Source: Pseudomonadota bacterium (GTDB lineage: Bacteria; Pseudomonadota; Alphaproteobacteria; Rhizobiales; Devosiaceae). From it: 39,538 nucleotides of DNA. Each line of letters starts with the position of its first letter. The stretch's first letter is position 1. The stretch covers positions 1-39,538 of the forward strand of contig JAEYTY010000022.1 in the NCBI GenBank assembly GCA_023433775.1. The letters run 5' to 3'. Below, one piece after another: positions 32,863 through 39,538 of the stretch. Position numbers and translations under genes: made by a program. Under the pieces are notes generated by a model. The model was given only the letters and a program-made list of their open reading frames with translations, was not told where the DNA came from and did no database searches.

Positions 32863-33124
32863 CGCGCGCTGCCCGCTCCTTCAATATGCGGCGACCCTCC
32901 CGCATGATTTCCTCGGCGTCCATTGGTCCTGCATCCCCGCTATCGATCCCCTCCTGAATCGCCTTCTGCAATTCCGCCAGCTTCCACACCCGCAGCGCCT
33001 CGCGTTCCTCCATGAGCCGCAACCCGTCGCGCAGCACTTCGCTGACGCTCGCATAGCGCCCCGACGCCACCAATTCCTTGGCAAAGGCTTCGTAATGGTC
33101 ACCGATGGAATAGCTCGAGGGCAT
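32852..33124 (-). CDS. parD: Type II antitoxin, ParD/CopG family
   Basis: This 90-residue ribbon-helix-helix antitoxin has an N-terminal SYSIGDHYEAFAKELVASGR followed by YASVSEVLRDGLRLMEERE, the ParD DNA-binding core. A charged helical tail follows to wrap the toxin. The ATG at 33124 lies just after the operator dyad at 33134-33164. It precedes and overlaps parE. The module sits between the cytochrome c gene and nadB. Confidence 0.92.
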   Translation of the reverse strand: MPSSYSIGDHYEAFAKELVASGRYASVSEVLRDGLRLMEEREALRVWKLAELQKAIQEGIDSGDAGPMDAEEIMREGRRILKERAARDAA

Positions 33125-33133
33125 GGCTGATAC

Positions 33134-33164
33134 TCCGTTTCTATCATTTTATGATAGGATCGGA
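33134..33164. promoter_or_regulatory. ParD operator dyad
   Basis: CTATCAT-TTT-ATGATAG (33141-33157) is a perfect 7-bp inverted repeat about a 3-base centre. An outer pair TCCG (33134-33137) / CGGA (33161-33164) is symmetric about the same centre. It lies 10-40 bp upstream of the parD start and overlaps the expected promoter, as for an autorepressing antitoxin. Confidence 0.75.
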
Positions 33165-33175
33165 GGGTAAAAGCT

Positions 33176-34762
33176 TCAAGCCCCCGCGCGAATGGCCAGC
33201 GCCTCGTCGAGCACCATTTCGGTGTGATGCTCCCAGCTTTCGTCCGCTTCGGGGAAATCCTTGCGGAAATGTCCGCCCCGGCTTTCCGTCCGCTTCAGCG
33301 CCGCTGCCGCCACCATGGTGGCCGATGTTGTCATGTTGAGATAGGCCCGCGTCACCTGTTCGGCGTTCGCTTCCAGCTCGGCAATCTCGCGCAGCGCCTG
33401 CCGCAGCCCGTCCGCGTCCCGCTCCACACCCACCAGATCGGTCATCACCCGCCGCAATTGCTGGACGGCAACCGAATTGCGCAGCACCGCCTCGGCCTTT
33501 TCGCCCTCGGCCTCGTCCCATTCAATGCCCTTGAACGGCGCCAGATCACGCGCCGGCTCCAGCCCGCCAATATCCTCGGCAATGCGCGCCCCGAAAACGA
33601 TTGCTTCGAGCAGCGAATTGGACGCCAGCCTATTGGCGCCGTGCAATCCGGTGCAGCTCGCCTCGCCACACACCCATAGTCCCGGCAGCGACGAACGCCC
33701 GCGCTCATCCACCTTTACCCCGCCCATATGGAAATGCGCCGCCGGCGTCACCGGGATCATGCCCTTGACCGGATCAATCCCCGCCTCAAGGCAATATTTC
33801 GCCACCGTCGGAAACCGCGTCAGGATCGCTTCGCCGAGCACGGCGCGCGTATCGAGAAACACCTGCCGCCCGGACTGGATTTGCCGGAAATTGGCCCGCG
33901 CCACGATATCGCGCGGCGCCAGTTCTGCATCAGGATGAATGGCCGGCATGAAGCGCTCGCCCAGATCATTGACGAGAATGGCCCCCTCGCCGCGCAGCGC
34001 CTCGGTGGCCAGCGGCGCCGGATCGGCTCCCGTCGCAAATGCCGTCGGGTGAAACTGCACAAATTCGGGGTCCGCGATCACCGCCCCCGCCCGCGCCGCC
34101 ATGCCCATGGCGTGGCCGCGCACGCCCGGCGGATTGGTCGTCACCGCATAGAGCCCACCAAGGCCCCCGGCTGCCAAAATCGTCGCCCGCGCCCGGATAA
34201 ACACCGGCTCGGAATACCGATCGCCCAGCTTGCGGCAATAGACCCCGACAATGCGCCCATTGTCTCGCGCCAGGCTCAGCGCCGTGATCCCTTCCACCAC
34301 GCGGATCGACGGCGTGCGCCGCACTTCAGCGATGATGGCCTGCATGATCGCCCAGCCCGCCCGGTCGCCTTCGACCTTGACGATGCGATTGGCCGAATGC
34401 GCCGCCTCGCGCCCCAATTCAAAATTGCCGAAATCATCGCGGTCAAACGGGGTGCCCCAGCGCGCCAGATCCTCGATCCGCGCCACCGCCTCTGCCGTCA
34501 CGCCCTCGGCCGTGCCATGGTCGACAATTCCGGCCCCTGCCATTTCGGTGTCCTGCGCATGGGCATGGGGGCTGTCCCCTTCGCCCATTGCCGCCGCCAC
34601 TCCGCCCTGTGCCCAGGCCGAAGATGCCCCCATGCCAAGCGGCTTGGGCGACAGCACGGTCACCGGGCGCGGCGCCAGCTTGAGGGCGGTAAACAATCCC
34701 GCCAGCCCCGCCCCGACAACCAGCGCGCCATCAGCATTGAGAATATTGTCGAAAGTGGTCAC
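33176..34762 (-). CDS. nadB: L-aspartate oxidase
   Basis: This 528-residue flavoenzyme oxidises L-aspartate to iminoaspartate, the substrate of NadA. The FAD-binding GAGLAGLFTALKL is at the N-terminus, followed by SSAWAQGGVAAAM, EFVQFHPTAF, RGEGAILVNDLGERFMP, AAHFHMGGV (active-site His) and GEASCTGLHGANRLASNSLL. The helical C-terminal domain is present. The GTG at 34762 is preferred because GGGGAGG stands seven bases before it. The in-frame ATG at 34798 has only a weak AGG and adds 12 residues. It ends just left of the ParDE operator. Confidence 0.94.
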   Translation of the reverse strand: MTTFDNILNADGALVVGAGLAGLFTALKLAPRPVTVLSPKPLGMGASSAWAQGGVAAAMGEGDSPHAHAQDTEMAGAGIVDHGTAEGVTAEAVARIEDLARWGTPFDRDDFGNFELGREAAHSANRIVKVEGDRAGWAIMQAIIAEVRRTPSIRVVEGITALSLARDNGRIVGVYCRKLGDRYSEPVFIRARATILAAGGLGGLYAVTTNPPGVRGHAMGMAARAGAVIADPEFVQFHPTAFATGADPAPLATEALRGEGAILVNDLGERFMPAIHPDAELAPRDIVARANFRQIQSGRQVFLDTRAVLGEAILTRFPTVAKYCLEAGIDPVKGMIPVTPAAHFHMGGVKVDERGRSSLPGLWVCGEASCTGLHGANRLASNSLLEAIVFGARIAEDIGGLEPARDLAPFKGIEWDEAEGEKAEAVLRNSVAVQQLRRVMTDLVGVERDADGLRQALREIAELEANAEQVTRAYLNMTTSATMVAAAALKRTESRGGHFRKDFPEADESWEHHTEMVLDEALAIRAGA

Positions 34763-34935
34763 GGCATCCCTCCCCGAGACGGCGATCAGCACAGGCATGA
34801 CCTGTCAGCCGCCCTGCCAATATTCTCCTGCATCACTTCGGCGCAAGCGGAACCTCGGTTCAGGCCCGCCAATATGAAAATGGCGCCGAAACCACTCGGC
34901 GCCATTTCCTTGTAAATCGCTGCTATTCAGACCAA

Positions 34936-35787
34936 TCAGGCCGAATAGGCCTTCACATTCTGCTTCTGCTCGCCGAGTCCGGCGATACCCAGATGCATGA
35001 CATTGCCCGGCTTCAGCCAGACCGGGTTCGGCTTCACGCCCATGCCCACGCCCGGAGGCGTGCCGGTGGTGATGATGTCGCCCGGCTGCAGGCTCATGAA
35101 CTGGCTGATATAGTGCACCAGATGCGCCACGCCGAAGACCATGGTCTGGGTCGAGCCGTTCTGGTAGCGATGGCCATCGACTTCGAGCCACATATCGAGC
35201 TTCTGCGGATCGGCCACTTCATCCTTGGTCACAACCCATGGCCCGATCGGCCCAAAGGTGTCGCAGCCCTTGCCCTTGTCCCACTGCCCGCCGCGCTCGG
35301 TCTGGAAGTGGCGCTCGGAAACATCGTTGACCACGCAATAGCCCGCAACATGGTCCATGGCATTGGCCTCGTCGACATAGCGAGCCTCCTTGCCGATCAC
35401 GATGCCCAGTTCCACTTCCCAGTCCGGCTTGATGGAATTCTTGGGAATGATCACATCGTCATTGGGGCCGATAATGGCGCTGGTCGCCTTCATGAACAGC
35501 ACCGGCTCCTTGGGCACATCCAGCCCGCTTTCGGCGGCATGGTCGGCATAATTCAGCCCCACACAGATGAACTTGCCGACATTGCCCACGCAGGGACCGA
35601 TGCGCTGCCCTGCGTCAAGTTTGGGCAGCGTATTGACGTCCACGGCGGCGATCTTGGCCAGCCCCTCGGGCGTCAGCACATCGCCGGCAATGTCCTTCAC
35701 CACGCCCGACAGGTCGCGAATAGAGCCGTCAGCGGCCAGGATTGCGGGCTTTTCAGCGCCCTTGGCGCCAACGCGGAGCAGTTTCAT
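34936..35787 (-). CDS. FAH-family hydrolase, 2,4-diketo-3-deoxy-L-fuconate/L-rhamnonate hydrolase type
   Basis: This 283-residue fumarylacetoacetate-hydrolase-fold enzyme has FICVGLNYADHAAESG, VLFMKATSAIIGPNDDVIIP, DWEVELGIVIGKEA (metal-binding Glu pair), GYCVVNDVSER (metal-binding Asp) and PGDIITTGTPPGVGMG. The order MKLLR...GxxKPA...DLS at the start and GLGEQ near the end match what I recall of LRA6-type hydrolases. These split 2,4-diketo-3-deoxy-aldonates into pyruvate and L-lactate. The ATG at 35787 has GGAG upstream, and the ORF extends far upstream through fucU in a wrong frame. Its promoter holds a 16-bp palindrome. Other FAH activities (fumarylpyruvate, ureidoglycolate) cannot be excluded. 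Confidence 0.87.
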   Translation of the reverse strand: MKLLRVGAKGAEKPAILAADGSIRDLSGVVKDIAGDVLTPEGLAKIAAVDVNTLPKLDAGQRIGPCVGNVGKFICVGLNYADHAAESGLDVPKEPVLFMKATSAIIGPNDDVIIPKNSIKPDWEVELGIVIGKEARYVDEANAMDHVAGYCVVNDVSERHFQTERGGQWDKGKGCDTFGPIGPWVVTKDEVADPQKLDMWLEVDGHRYQNGSTQTMVFGVAHLVHYISQFMSLQPGDIITTGTPPGVGMGVKPNPVWLKPGNVMHLGIAGLGEQKQNVKAYSA

Positions 35788-35817
35788 CGCTCGTCTCCAG
35801 TTTGAAAATTGGTATCG

Positions 35818-35846
35818 TGCATAAGGCTGACATGTCAGCCTGTCGA
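35818..35846 (-). promoter_or_regulatory. FAH-hydrolase promoter with GntR-type palindrome in the spacer
   Basis: Minus-strand -35 TCGACA (35846-35841) and -10 TATGCA (35823-35818) are separated by 17 bp. That spacer is almost entirely the perfect palindrome GGCTGACATGTCAGCC (35825-35840). Its core CTGACATGTCAG differs from the lldD and gntR site CTAACATGTTAG by one base in each half. Confidence 0.65.
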
Positions 35847-35878
35847 GGCCGACCTTGGGCCAATCCGTACGCTCGCAA

Positions 35879-36313
35879 TCATTCGCTCGGGCGAATAATG
35901 CCTTTCTTGAGAATGATATTGCCGTAGAGCCTGCTCTCCCCGGTCTGCACCACGGCAGCGGCCTTTTTGGCGCGCTCGTAAAAGGCAAACCGCTCGATCG
36001 TCGCAAAGCCCATTTTCGGCTCGTGCTTTTTGATGATCTCTTCAAAGAGCGCATAAATCGGCTGGCGCGCCTTGGGGTCGCCCACCACCGCCATGCCAAA
36101 CGCCGCCTCGTCGACAAATTCATCCAGCGGCATCAGCGTCAGCACAGCGTCGAGCACTTCCGTTGCACTATTGCCATCGGCCCGCATCACCTTGGGGCCG
36201 AGAAACTCCGCCGGAAAATTGGCGTCTGCGATAACGATCTCGTCGCCATGGCCCATGGCCCGCAGCGTCGATAGCAGTTCTGGCCCCAGCAGGGCGGGAA
36301 TATTCTTCAGCAT
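35879..36313 (-). CDS. fucU: L-fucose mutarotase, RbsD/FucU family
   Basis: This 144-residue enzyme interconverts alpha- and beta-anomers of a 6-deoxy sugar. It starts MLKNIPALLGPELLSTLRAM, then GHGDEIVIADANFPAEFLG, where His and Asp of GHGDE-x5-D are the catalytic residues of the family. It continues with VLTLMPLDEFV, IERFAFYERAKKA and GESRLYGNIILKKGII at the C-terminus (the Y-G-N-x-I-L-x-K-G signature). The ATG at 36313 has GGAGGAACA upstream. It lies between the GntR regulator and the FAH hydrolase on the same strand, which argues for L-fucose (or a stereochemically similar sugar) as substrate of the pathway. Confidence 0.9.
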   Translation of the reverse strand: MLKNIPALLGPELLSTLRAMGHGDEIVIADANFPAEFLGPKVMRADGNSATEVLDAVLTLMPLDEFVDEAAFGMAVVGDPKARQPIYALFEEIIKKHEPKMGFATIERFAFYERAKKAAAVVQTGESRLYGNIILKKGIIRPSE

Positions 36314-36352
36314 TGTTCCTCCGGGGCGGTTCTCCCGCCGGTTTATCTGTCC

Positions 36353-37102
36353 CTAGCCAAGGGGGAAGGCGTCGTCCTCGCGGCCAATATCGGTGCCATC
36401 GGCAAAAAGCTCCGGATGCTCACGGGCAAAGGCAAAAAGCTCGGTCATCACCGCATCGATATGGGCGCGGATCGCAGCAATCGCCTGCGCCGAATTTCCC
36501 GCCAAAATCCCGTCAAAAATCGCCTGATGCTCGGAAATGGTCAGCGCCAGCCGTCGCGGCGTGATGATCAGCCGCCGCGCGCGGTCTAGGTTCGCCCGCG
36601 CCCGGTCGATAATGCTCTTCACCTTGGTCAACCGCATCGAGCGGAAAATGATGTCGTGGAAATCGACGTCGATCTGGTGAAAGGCCTCTGAATCGTCGCG
36701 CTGCGCCGCCTCGCGTTGCGTCGCCACATTGGCGTGCAATTCAGCGATCACCTCTTCGTCATGTTTGCCGATCAGCACCCGCAGGGCCTCGCTTTCGAGC
36801 CCCTTGCGGATCAGCATATATTCGCGCACGTCCGACAGCAGCACCAGCGACACAGCCGAGCCGCGCTGCGGCGCAATCTCCACCAGCCCCTCTTCGGCCA
36901 GCCGCGCCAGCGCCTCGCTCACGGGAAAGCGCGACACGCCCAATTGCGCGCAGACAGCGGATTTATCGATCACCTGGCCGGGGCGCAGCGCGAGCGTCAC
37001 AATCGCCTGCCGCAGCGTATTGGTGACATCCACCGTAACGCTGCCGCGCGAGAAACTGCCCGCTGCGGGCAGAAATTCATAAGGACCGGCTTCCGTTTTC
37101 AT
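36353..37102 (-). CDS. GntR-family regulator, FadR/FCD subfamily
   Basis: This 249-residue repressor has a winged helix at about 24-88 (LRQAIVTLALRPGQVI, AQLGVSRFPVSEALARLAEE, GLVEIAPQRGSAV). The FCD ligand domain is at about 92-225, with the metal site partly visible as Asp145 and His149 in QIDVDFHDIIF and a later His in TISEHQAIF. FCD regulators sense sugar acids or organic acids. The ATG at 37102 has no Shine-Dalgarno. A promoter TTGTCA-17-TAACAT would start transcription at or next to this ATG, so the mRNA may be leaderless. The operator palindrome covers the -10, implying autorepression. It is divergent from the UxaA-family gene and upstream of fucU and the FAH gene. Confidence 0.92.
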   Translation of the reverse strand: MKTEAGPYEFLPAAGSFSRGSVTVDVTNTLRQAIVTLALRPGQVIDKSAVCAQLGVSRFPVSEALARLAEEGLVEIAPQRGSAVSLVLLSDVREYMLIRKGLESEALRVLIGKHDEEVIAELHANVATQREAAQRDDSEAFHQIDVDFHDIIFRSMRLTKVKSIIDRARANLDRARRLIITPRRLALTISEHQAIFDGILAGNSAQAIAAIRAHIDAVMTELFAFAREHPELFADGTDIGREDDAFPLG

Positions 37103-37103
37103 G

Positions 37104-37137
37104 CTAACATGTTAGTTAGAGACGTGCGAGTTGACAA
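37104..37137 (-). promoter_or_regulatory. gntR promoter/operator, shared with the divergent dehydratase gene
   Basis: Minus-strand -35 TTGTCA (37137-37132), 17-bp spacer, -10 TAACAT (37114-37109). The palindrome CTAACATGTTAG (37104-37115) covers the -10. A plus-strand TTGACA at 37131-37136 overlaps the same -35 and may serve the divergent dehydratase gene at 37216, although its -10 is weak. Confidence 0.6.
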
Positions 37138-37215
37138 TGTCCTGTCCCATCAAACCGATCCCAGCTTGGGGACAGTGGCATTTGCGCACCCACCCGCGAT
37201 CCAAAGGCCCCTTCG

Positions 37216-38766
37216 ATGACTGACACCATGATCCGCCCCCAGGGCAAGACCCTTGTGCTCAATGCCAGCGACAATATCGCTGTGGCTTTGGCCAATCTCG
37301 ATGTCGGCAGCGAGACCGCGCAGGGCGTCAACATCGTCCGCCGCGTGCCGCGCGGGCACAAATTTGCCATTCGCGCCATTCCCGCGGGCGAAGCTATCTT
37401 GAAGTTTGGCCAGATCATCGGCTTTGCCAGCGAAGCCATCCCGCCCGGCGACTGGGTGCATGAGCACAATTGCAATATGGGTGGGCCGGATGGCACGCTG
37501 GTGCACGACTATGCCTTTGCCGAAGGCGCCGTGCCGGTCGATTTCCTCCCACAGGATCAGCGCGCCACCTTCCAGGGCTATCGCCGCGCCAATGGCAAGG
37601 TCGGCACCCGCAATTATATCGGCATCCTCACCTCGGTGAACTGCTCGGCCACCGTCGCCAAATTCGTCGCAGAATCCATCAATCGCTCCGGCATTCTCGA
37701 TGACTACCCAGAGATCGATGGCGTCGTGCCGTTCGTCCACGGCACAGGCTGCGGCATGGAAAGCCGGGGCGAAGGCTTTGACATCCTCAAGCGCACCCAG
37801 TGGGGCTACACCTCCAACCCCAACCTCGGCGCTGCACTGCTGATGGGTCTCGGCTGTGAAGTCTTCCAGATCGGCCGAATGAAGGAAATCTACGGCGTCA
37901 CCGAAGGCGAAACCTTCCAGTCCATGACTATTCAGGAGCGTGGCGGCACCAAGAAGATGATCGAGTGGGGCGTCGAGAAGGTCAAGGAAATGCTCCCCAT
38001 CGCCGCCGCCGCACGCCGCGAAACGGTTGACGCCAGCCACCTCACCCTCGCCCTGCAATGCGGTGGCTCGGACGGCTATTCCGGCATCACCGCCAATCCG
38101 GCCCTCGGCTATGCCGTCGATATTCTCGTCCGCCATGGCGGCACGGCAATCCTCTCCGAAACCCCGGAAATCTATGGCGCCGAACATCTGCTCACCCGCC
38201 GCGCCATGACACGCGAAGTCGGCGAAAAGCTCATTTCCCGCATTCACTGGTGGGAGGATTACACCCGCCGCAACCATGGCGAGATGAACAACAATCCCTC
38301 CCCCGGCAACAAGCTGGGCGGCCTCACCACCATTCTCGAAAAATCCCTCGGCGCCGCTGCCAAGGGCGGCACGACCCCGCTCACCGCCGTCTATGAATAT
38401 GCCGAACTGGTCACCGAAAAGGGCATGGTCTTCATGGACACGCCCGGCTTCGACCCCGTCTCGGCCACTGGCCAGGTCGCCGGCGGCGCCAATATCCTCA
38501 CCTTCACCACCGGCCGCGGCTCGGCCTATGGCTGCAAGCCCGTCCCCTCGATCAAGCTGGCGACAAATTCCGATATGTATGCCCGCATGACCGACGACAT
38601 GGACATCAATTGCGGCGACATCGTCGAAGGCGTCTCCATCGAGGCCAAGGGCGAAGAAATTTTCAACCACATACTCCGCACCGCCTCGGGCGAACGCACC
38701 AAATCCGAACAACTCGGCTATGGCGACAACGAATTCGTCCCCTGGCAAGTCGGCGCGGTGATGTAA
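37216..38766 (+). CDS. UxaA-family (altronate/galactarate dehydratase-like) sugar-acid dehydratase
   Basis: This 516-residue Fe-dependent dehydratase is of the UxaA/GarD superfamily. The N-terminal SAF domain spans about 10-95 (NASDNIAVALANLDVGS, VPRGHKFAIRAIPAGEAILK, EHNCNM). The C-terminal catalytic part begins at FQGYRRANGKVGTRNYIGIL and continues with HGTGCGMESRGEGFDIL, NPNLGAALLMGLGCE, LALQCGGSDGYSGITANPAL and TGRGSAYGCKPVPSIKLATN. Several conserved Cys/His can hold the metal. The family removes water from sugar acids to give 2-keto-3-deoxy products. Next to FucU and the diketo-deoxy-aldonate hydrolase, an aldonate such as L-fuconate is a plausible substrate in place of the usual enolase-superfamily dehydratase. 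D-altronate remains the default family call. Confidence 0.85.
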   Translation: MTDTMIRPQGKTLVLNASDNIAVALANLDVGSETAQGVNIVRRVPRGHKFAIRAIPAGEAILKFGQIIGFASEAIPPGDWVHEHNCNMGGPDGTLVHDYAFAEGAVPVDFLPQDQRATFQGYRRANGKVGTRNYIGILTSVNCSATVAKFVAESINRSGILDDYPEIDGVVPFVHGTGCGMESRGEGFDILKRTQWGYTSNPNLGAALLMGLGCEVFQIGRMKEIYGVTEGETFQSMTIQERGGTKKMIEWGVEKVKEMLPIAAAARRETVDASHLTLALQCGGSDGYSGITANPALGYAVDILVRHGGTAILSETPEIYGAEHLLTRRAMTREVGEKLISRIHWWEDYTRRNHGEMNNNPSPGNKLGGLTTILEKSLGAAAKGGTTPLTAVYEYAELVTEKGMVFMDTPGFDPVSATGQVAGGANILTFTTGRGSAYGCKPVPSIKLATNSDMYARMTDDMDINCGDIVEGVSIEAKGEEIFNHILRTASGERTKSEQLGYGDNEFVPWQVGAVM

Positions 38767-38805
38767 TCAGCGCTTACGCGCCCAGCGTACATGTTCATCG
38801 CACAC

Positions 38806-38875
38806 CTCCCCCTAATATGGGGGAGGGTACCGAAGCTAGGCCGCAGGCCGTAGCGCAGGTGGGGTGGGGGTGGTG
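38806..38875. repeat. Dispersed GC-rich repeat, copy B
   Basis: In the 117-bp gap after the dehydratase gene, this element starts with TCCCCC, folds with GGGGGAGGGT, contains AGGCCGCAGGCCGTAGC and ends GGTGGGGTGGGGGTGG. It aligns along its whole length with the left part of copy A (29202-29274). There is no inverted second half here. Confidence 0.75.
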
Positions 38876-38883
38876 CTAGTGGC

Positions 38884-39538
38884 CTAAACCACCTTGCTCA
38901 CCTCAAGCAGCCCAGGCCGCTGATCATTGGCCGCCTTGATCGCTGCCTCGCCACCAACCACCACGACATGCCCGGCCAGCGCCACCGCATCGACCGCCTC
39001 GGCCAGCGCTTCGAAATCCCGCGCGCTTGCGCCCAGCACTTCGTCACGCCGCTGCTGTCGTAGCTGATCGGTCACCCCGCTCAAAATCCGCCACATGGCC
39101 GAAAAACCCTTTGAGTCCGGAAATTCCGGCCGGTCGAGATCGCCCACCACCCCGATGATCGAGCGCGTCAGGTCCGCCTCGCTCACACCCGCCCGCAGCG
39201 CCTTGGCCGCCCCGTCATAAACATCAAGCGTCTTGAGCAGGTTGGGATCGCGATAGGAGACAAAGACGAAATTGCCCGAGCCCAGGTCAAACCGGCTCGA
39301 CCCGCCATAGGCGCCGCCCTGCACGCGCACCTTGTCCCACATATAGGTCGTGTTGAAATGGCGCAGCACCACGCTCGAAGCGGCACTCAGGTCAAAGCCA
39401 AGCGCCTTCAAATTCGCGCCCTTGCCGACATAATTGACCTGCGCCGGAATAACGAGGCCTTCGGATTTCTGCTCCAGCACCCCGCCCCAATCGGCCAGCT
39501 CATGCTTGGCGTCAGGCAGCCGCGCGACGAACCCGCCC
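38884..39538 (-). CDS. M16C-type insulinase-family peptidase, C-terminal part (5' end outside window)
   Basis: About 218 residues are visible up to the right edge and remain open there, so the gene begins beyond the window. The segment WGGVLEQKSEGLVIPAQVNY, then LRHFNTTYMWDKVRVQGGAY, GSGNFVFVSYRDPNLLKTLD and VVGDLDRPEFPDSKGF match the last domain of presequence-protease-like (PreP/Cym1) M16C enzymes. In these, the conserved Arg and Tyr of the W-D-x-V-R-V-x-G-G-A-Y region bind peptide. The zinc-binding H-x-x-E-H site would be in the missing N-terminal half. The family digests short peptides. A GTG at 39478-39480 is internal and not a start. Confidence 0.85.
   Translation of the reverse strand, partial: GGFVARLPDAKHELADWGGVLEQKSEGLVIPAQVNYVGKGANLKALGFDLSAASSVVLRHFNTTYMWDKVRVQGGAYGGSSRFDLGSGNFVFVSYRDPNLLKTLDVYDGAAKALRAGVSEADLTRSIIGVVGDLDRPEFPDSKGFSAMWRILSGVTDQLRQQRRDEVLGASARDFEALAEAVDAVALAGHVVVVGGEAAIKAANDQRPGLLEVSKVV

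Noticed and set aside
38783..38796. ACATGT core after the dehydratase gene as a further GntR site
   Set aside because: Flanks are not symmetric and do not match CTRACATGTYAG; it lies downstream of a gene end.
1..39538. tRNA or rRNA genes, prophage, plasmid origin
   Set aside because: No cloverleaf, rRNA core sequence, integrase, phage structural gene or iteron array was seen on reading. A covariance-model scan would be decisive.

Overview
The window is about 39.5 kb of high-GC DNA with no rRNA, tRNA, CRISPR array, prophage or insertion sequence that I could see. Gene content points to an alphaproteobacterium of the Hyphomicrobiales (rhizobial) type, and a Devosia-like organism would fit. The pointers are a LiuR-like MerR regulator beside fad genes, a TRAP transporter with a Cache-type NarL-family two-component system, an SPFH/NfeD pair, a ligase-associated exonuclease with an ATP-dependent ligase, and a non-phosphorylative deoxy-sugar catabolic set. 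The taxonomic call is inference from gene content, not from a marker gene.

Layout. 1-7333 is a fatty-acid degradation locus: fadE, a fadJ/fadB-type multifunctional protein and a thiolase run leftwards, and fadD plus a MerR regulator run rightwards. The 442-bp divergent region between them carries two ACGT-type palindromes. 7339-7892 is a YefM-YoeB toxin-antitoxin module with its operator. 7889-10728 is a DNA repair operon (exonuclease, ATP-dependent ligase, small UVR-motif protein). 10835-18153 is cell-envelope material: an SGNH/DUF459 protein, a lytic transglycosylase, galE and galU, an outer-membrane beta-barrel, and NfeD with SPFH. 18219-19036 holds a small GNAT protein and a RidA protein.

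19092-25801 is a transport and oxidation unit for a small 2-hydroxy or 2-oxo acid. It contains a TakP-like TRAP binding protein, a Cache sensor kinase with its response regulator, TRAP membrane subunits DctQ and DctM, and an FMN-dependent L-lactate-dehydrogenase-type enzyme. The two TRAP pieces lie on either side of the regulators, and both are preceded by the 11-mer GGAACGGTTCG. 25850-27952 holds modB, modA and the KDPG/KDG aldolase eda.

28080-34762 contains nadA and nadB. They are separated by a PfkB sugar kinase, a CcdA-thioredoxin-dihaem cytochrome c set, and a ParDE toxin-antitoxin module with a clear dyad operator. 34936-38766 looks like a deoxy-sugar (L-fucose-like) catabolic cluster: FAH-family 2,4-diketo-3-deoxy-aldonate hydrolase, FucU mutarotase, GntR/FCD regulator, and a divergent UxaA-family dehydratase. 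The right edge holds the 3' part of an M16C peptidase gene.

The most interesting signal is regulatory. The palindrome CTAACATGTTAG lies at the start of the GntR gene and again in the lldD promoter 11 kb away. A one-base-per-half variant, CTGACATGTCAG, lies in the promoter of the FAH hydrolase gene. In lldD and FAH it fills the 17-bp -35/-10 spacer, and in gntR it overlaps the -10. The FAH hydrolase of the L-fucose and L-rhamnose pathways releases pyruvate and L-lactate, so one repressor controlling both sugar cleavage and L-lactate oxidation makes metabolic sense. I read this as a candidate regulon that spans the window.
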